A DNA stretch of 64,000 nucleotides, from the NCBI RefSeq assembly GCF_009856605.1, contig NZ_CP047243.1, positions 124,001-188,000 on the forward strand. The letters are read 5' to 3'. Origin of the DNA: Trichormus variabilis 0441. Lineage in GTDB: Bacteria > Cyanobacteriota > Cyanobacteriia > Cyanobacteriales > Nostocaceae. The position numbers and the translations under genes were made by a program. Shown here piece by piece: positions 61,415-64,000 of the stretch. Every line of letters starts with the position of its first letter. Within the stretch, counting starts at the first letter, position 1. The notes below the pieces were generated by a model, which worked only from the letters and a program-made list of their open reading frames with translations, searched no databases and was not told the origin of the DNA.

Positions 61415-62617
61415 ATGATAAAACTCCCCCACCAAAAACCAATCATTTTCCTCTGTCAACTATGCCTCATAGCCACCCTGATCATCGCCTGTCATCAAAC
61501 CACAATTCACACATCAACTAACACCTGTACCCCCAAGTATAACCCTAACCAAGATTACTTTCCCAATAAAATCAAAATCACCCACGCCAGAGGTTTGGCG
61601 GTAGAATATCACAAACATTACAAAGTAGTCACCATCAAAAATCCTTGGCAAAATGCTAAAACTCAGTTTCAATATGTTCTAGTCCAATGCGGAACACCCA
61701 CACCCCAAGGATTTAAGCAGGCGCAAGTAATTACAGTTCCTATTAACTCTATAGTTTCTTTATCAACTACACATTTACCCCACTTAGCTAAATTAGATGT
61801 AGTTGATAAATTAATTGGAGTGAGTAATATTAAACAAGTCAATACGCCTGAAGTTATTGAGAGAATTAAAACCGGAAATATTACCCAAGTCGGCAATAAT
61901 TCCAATGTAGATATCGAAAAATTATTAGCCTTAAATCCCGACTTAGTAACAACCTTCGGCACAGGGAATTCTCAAACTGACAGTTATAGCAAACTCACAG
62001 AAGCTGGTTTAAAGGTGGGGATAAATGCTGAGTATATGGAAGATACACCATTGGGGAGAAGTGAATGGTTAAAATTTACGGCTTTGTTTTTTAATCAAGA
62101 AGCCAAAGCAGAAAAGATATTTAGTGAAATTGCTCAAAAATATACACAAATAGCTGCAAAAGCTCAATCTGTGAAATACCGTCCGAGTGTATTTGTTGGT
62201 TTTAACTTTAAAGGTACTTGGTTTATGCCGGCTGGTAATAGTTATGTTGCTAAATATCTGGCTGATGCTGGAGGAAATTATTTGTGGAGTGATGATAAAT
62301 CTAATGGTAGTTTACCTCTTTCTTTTGAAGTGGTTTTAGAACGTGCAGCTAATGCTGATTATTGGTTGAATTTTAGCCAAGGTTGGCAAAATGTCAAGGA
62401 TTTAATAACAGAAGATAATCGTTATGCTGATTTTCAAGCTGTGAAAACAGGCAATCTTTATAATAACAATGCGCGGGTGAATGCGAATGGTGGTAATGAT
62501 TACTGGGAAGGGGGAATTAGTAACCCTGATATTGTGCTTGCAGATTTAATTAAAATCCTGCATCCAGAAATATTACCGAATCATCAATTGTTTTATTATC
62601 GTAAATTTAATAAATAA
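61415..62617 (+). CDS. ABC substrate-binding lipoprotein (BtuF/FecB-like)
   Basis: 400 residues from ATG 61415; the longer frame from 61328 covers a repeat and is rejected. Lipobox LIIAC with the Cys near residue 26. A long variable part (about 30-110) precedes the binding-protein domain: STTHLPHLAKLDVVDKLIGVSN in the first lobe (pieces), VDIEKLLALNPDLVTTFG, then VFVGFNFKGTWFMPAG in the second lobe. It shares the BtuF/FecB fold but is longer and diverged from the copies at 47720 and 51533. Its stop overlaps the permease start (TAATG). Confidence 0.9.
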   Translation: MIKLPHQKPIIFLCQLCLIATLIIACHQTTIHTSTNTCTPKYNPNQDYFPNKIKITHARGLAVEYHKHYKVVTIKNPWQNAKTQFQYVLVQCGTPTPQGFKQAQVITVPINSIVSLSTTHLPHLAKLDVVDKLIGVSNIKQVNTPEVIERIKTGNITQVGNNSNVDIEKLLALNPDLVTTFGTGNSQTDSYSKLTEAGLKVGINAEYMEDTPLGRSEWLKFTALFFNQEAKAEKIFSEIAQKYTQIAAKAQSVKYRPSVFVGFNFKGTWFMPAGNSYVAKYLADAGGNYLWSDDKSNGSLPLSFEVVLERAANADYWLNFSQGWQNVKDLITEDNRYADFQAVKTGNLYNNNARVNANGGNDYWEGGISNPDIVLADLIKILHPEILPNHQLFYYRKFNK

Positions 62618-63696
62618 TGTTATTTAAATATCTGCCGTCTAACCTATTAATACTCTTTAAATCTACCTCTATCAAAACTTTAGCATTCTTACTTTTAAGT
62701 ATTGGGTTGGTTGTTGCATTTTTACTGGATTTAGCTTTAGGTTCTGTCTCTATCCCTATTCAGGAAGTGATCAATATTTTACTGGGACAAGAACCAGAAA
62801 AAGCGACTTGGGCAAATATTATTCTGAAATTTAGACTTCCGAAAGCTGTGACTGCAACTTTAGCTGGCGCAGCTTTGGGTGTGAGTGGTTTGCAAATGCA
62901 AACTTTGTTTAAAAATCCCTTAGCGGGGCCTTTTGTGTTAGGAATTAGTTCTGGTGCAAGTTTGGGTGTGGCTTTGGTGGTGTTAACTGCAAGTGTGGCT
63001 ACACCAAATTTATTAAATGATTTAGGAATCATTACTGATTTTGGGTTGGTGATAGCTGCTAGTCTTGGTGCGGCTGCGGTTTTGGGTTTGATGTTAGTGG
63101 TGGCGCGTCGAGTACAAGAGACGATGACGCTGTTAATTTTGGGTTTATTGTTTGGTTACGCTACGAGTGCAATTGTGAGTATTTTATTGCAATTTAGCTC
63201 TAGAGAACGGATTCAAAGTTATATTATGTGGACTTTTGGTAGCTTCGCTGGGGTGACTTGGAAACAGTTAATTGTGTTAATTCCGGTGATAGTTTGCAGT
63301 TTATTGGTGGCGGTGTTGCAATCGAAATCTTTAAATGCGCTGTTGTTGGGGGAAGCTTACGCGCGGAGTTTGGGTTTGACGGTGGAGAAAGCTAGGTTTT
63401 CTATTATTGGTAGTGCTTCTATTTTAGCAGGTGGCATTACGGCTTTTTGCGGGCCGATCGCATTTTTGGGTGTGGCTATTCCTCATCTGTGTCGCAGTCT
63501 ATTTATGAGTTCTGATCATCGGATTTTAATCCCTGGTGTGATGATTATGGGGGGAATCTTGGCTTTGGTGGCTGATTTATTTTCTCAACTTGCGGTGAGT
63601 CAGATGGTTTTACCTTTAAATGCAATTACGGCTTTGATTGGAACTCCTGTGGTTACTTGGGTGATTTTAAGGCGTAGTTCTGGTAAGTCTTTTTAA
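62617..63696 (+). CDS. FecCD/BtuC-family ABC permease, second importer
   Basis: 359 residues, about ten helices. Family motifs: FRLPKAVTATLAGAALGVSGLQMQTLFKNPLAGP (pieces), LGISSGASLGV, MWTFGSFAGVTW, and FCGPIAFLGVAIPHLCR near 285. Low similarity to the permease at 52641 shows it belongs to an older separate system, not the tandem duplication. ATG overlaps the preceding stop by one base. Confidence 0.95.
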   Translation: MLFKYLPSNLLILFKSTSIKTLAFLLLSIGLVVAFLLDLALGSVSIPIQEVINILLGQEPEKATWANIILKFRLPKAVTATLAGAALGVSGLQMQTLFKNPLAGPFVLGISSGASLGVALVVLTASVATPNLLNDLGIITDFGLVIAASLGAAAVLGLMLVVARRVQETMTLLILGLLFGYATSAIVSILLQFSSRERIQSYIMWTFGSFAGVTWKQLIVLIPVIVCSLLVAVLQSKSLNALLLGEAYARSLGLTVEKARFSIIGSASILAGGITAFCGPIAFLGVAIPHLCRSLFMSSDHRILIPGVMIMGGILALVADLFSQLAVSQMVLPLNAITALIGTPVVTWVILRRSSGKSF

Positions 63697-63747
63697 ACGC
63701 AGAGGTAGGCGCGGAGGGACGCGGAGAGTTTTTTTGAGGTGGGGTTG

Positions 63748-64000
63748 ATGATTTTGAGGACTCAGGATTTATGTATTGGTTATAAGTCGGGGAAGGGGTT
63801 GCGGTGTGTGGCGAGGGATATTTCTGTGTGTCTGGAAGCTGGGGAATTGGTGTGTTTACTTGGCCCTAATGGTGCGGGTAAGTCTACCTTACTGCGATCG
63901 CTCGCCGGAATGCAACCACCTCTAGCGGGTCAGGTGCGGCTTTTGGGTGATGATATCTATAAGTTAGCACCGCAGGATTTAGCCAAGCGGTTGAGTTTGG
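63748..64000 (+). CDS. ABC transporter ATPase, second importer (3' cut by window)
   Basis: The frame opens at ATG 63748 (GAGG about ten bases upstream) and runs off the window end. The N-terminal 84 residues hold Walker A LLGPNGAGKSTLLRSLAG near 42 (pieces) and the start of the helical part (LLGDDIYKLAPQDLAKRLSL). It completes a BtuFCD/FecBCDE-type importer with the two genes before it. Confidence 0.9.
   Translation, partial: MILRTQDLCIGYKSGKGLRCVARDISVCLEAGELVCLLGPNGAGKSTLLRSLAGMQPPLAGQVRLLGDDIYKLAPQDLAKRLSL

Overview
The window reads as DNA from a heterocyst-type filamentous cyanobacterium (Nostoc/Anabaena-like). Supporting signs are dense HIP1 octamers (GCGATCGC), a heptameric STRR repeat, a high-light-inducible protein, a SulP transporter, AMIN-domain TonB receptors and plasmid genes typical of that group. 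Two partition systems, a plasmid-type sigma factor, a methylase-helicase and a tyrosine recombinase suggest a large plasmid or an integrated plasmid. I cannot tell which from 64 kb.

Layout. (1) 1-6.1 kb: end of a SulP anion transporter, a P2A Ca2+-ATPase translationally coupled to a divergent kinase-like protein, and a degenerate P-loop protein. (2) 6.4-29 kb, plasmid backbone: a DarB/strawberry-notch-like methylase-helicase, a sigma-70 factor bracketed by a decayed repeat of a small zinc-ribbon gene, RarA fused to a methyltransferase-like domain, parAB, a parM/parR-like cassette with upstream GGTAC palindromes, a TnpB element sitting on a truncated gene, a 5'-truncated IS66, a set of minus-strand genes of unknown function with their own HTH regulator, and two plus-strand genes (coiled-coil protein and wHTH-like protein). 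(3) 29.2-37.5 kb, accessory island: a VWA / PP2C / kinase-WD40 triad (TerY-P/YegLKI type) followed by a HEPN-like protein, a divergent three-gene membrane set, and an HNH nuclease. (4) 38-41 kb: more plasmid genes (an intact paralogue of the TnpB-truncated gene, a coiled-coil protein, a Cys-rich protein) and a tyrosine recombinase. (5) 41.3-54.5 kb: a frameshifted copy of an HLIP-neighbour gene, a di-heme/MbnP metallo-mystery pair, a TPR protein, a 3.85-kb tandem duplication of TonB receptor plus binding lipoprotein including its promoter, then the permease and ATPase of a ferric-siderophore type importer. (6) 54.5-57 kb: a broken DUF2267 gene, the HLIP with its partner, and an IS630 element. 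(7) 57-64 kb: a cobalamin riboswitch, a DUF1636 protein, a Zur/Fur-box, a BtuB-like receptor, a [2Fe-2S] protein and a second BtuFCD/FecBCD-type importer, cut at the window end.

The genes suggest two themes: plasmid maintenance with conflict systems, and outer-membrane metal/corrinoid capture feeding periplasmic-binding-protein ABC importers. The items most worth testing are the TerY-P/WD40/HEPN island, the metallo-mystery pair in a cyanobacterium, the riboswitch next to a Zur/Fur-type operator, and the TnpB element whose predicted guide is the gene it truncated. No tRNA, rRNA or CRISPR array was seen.
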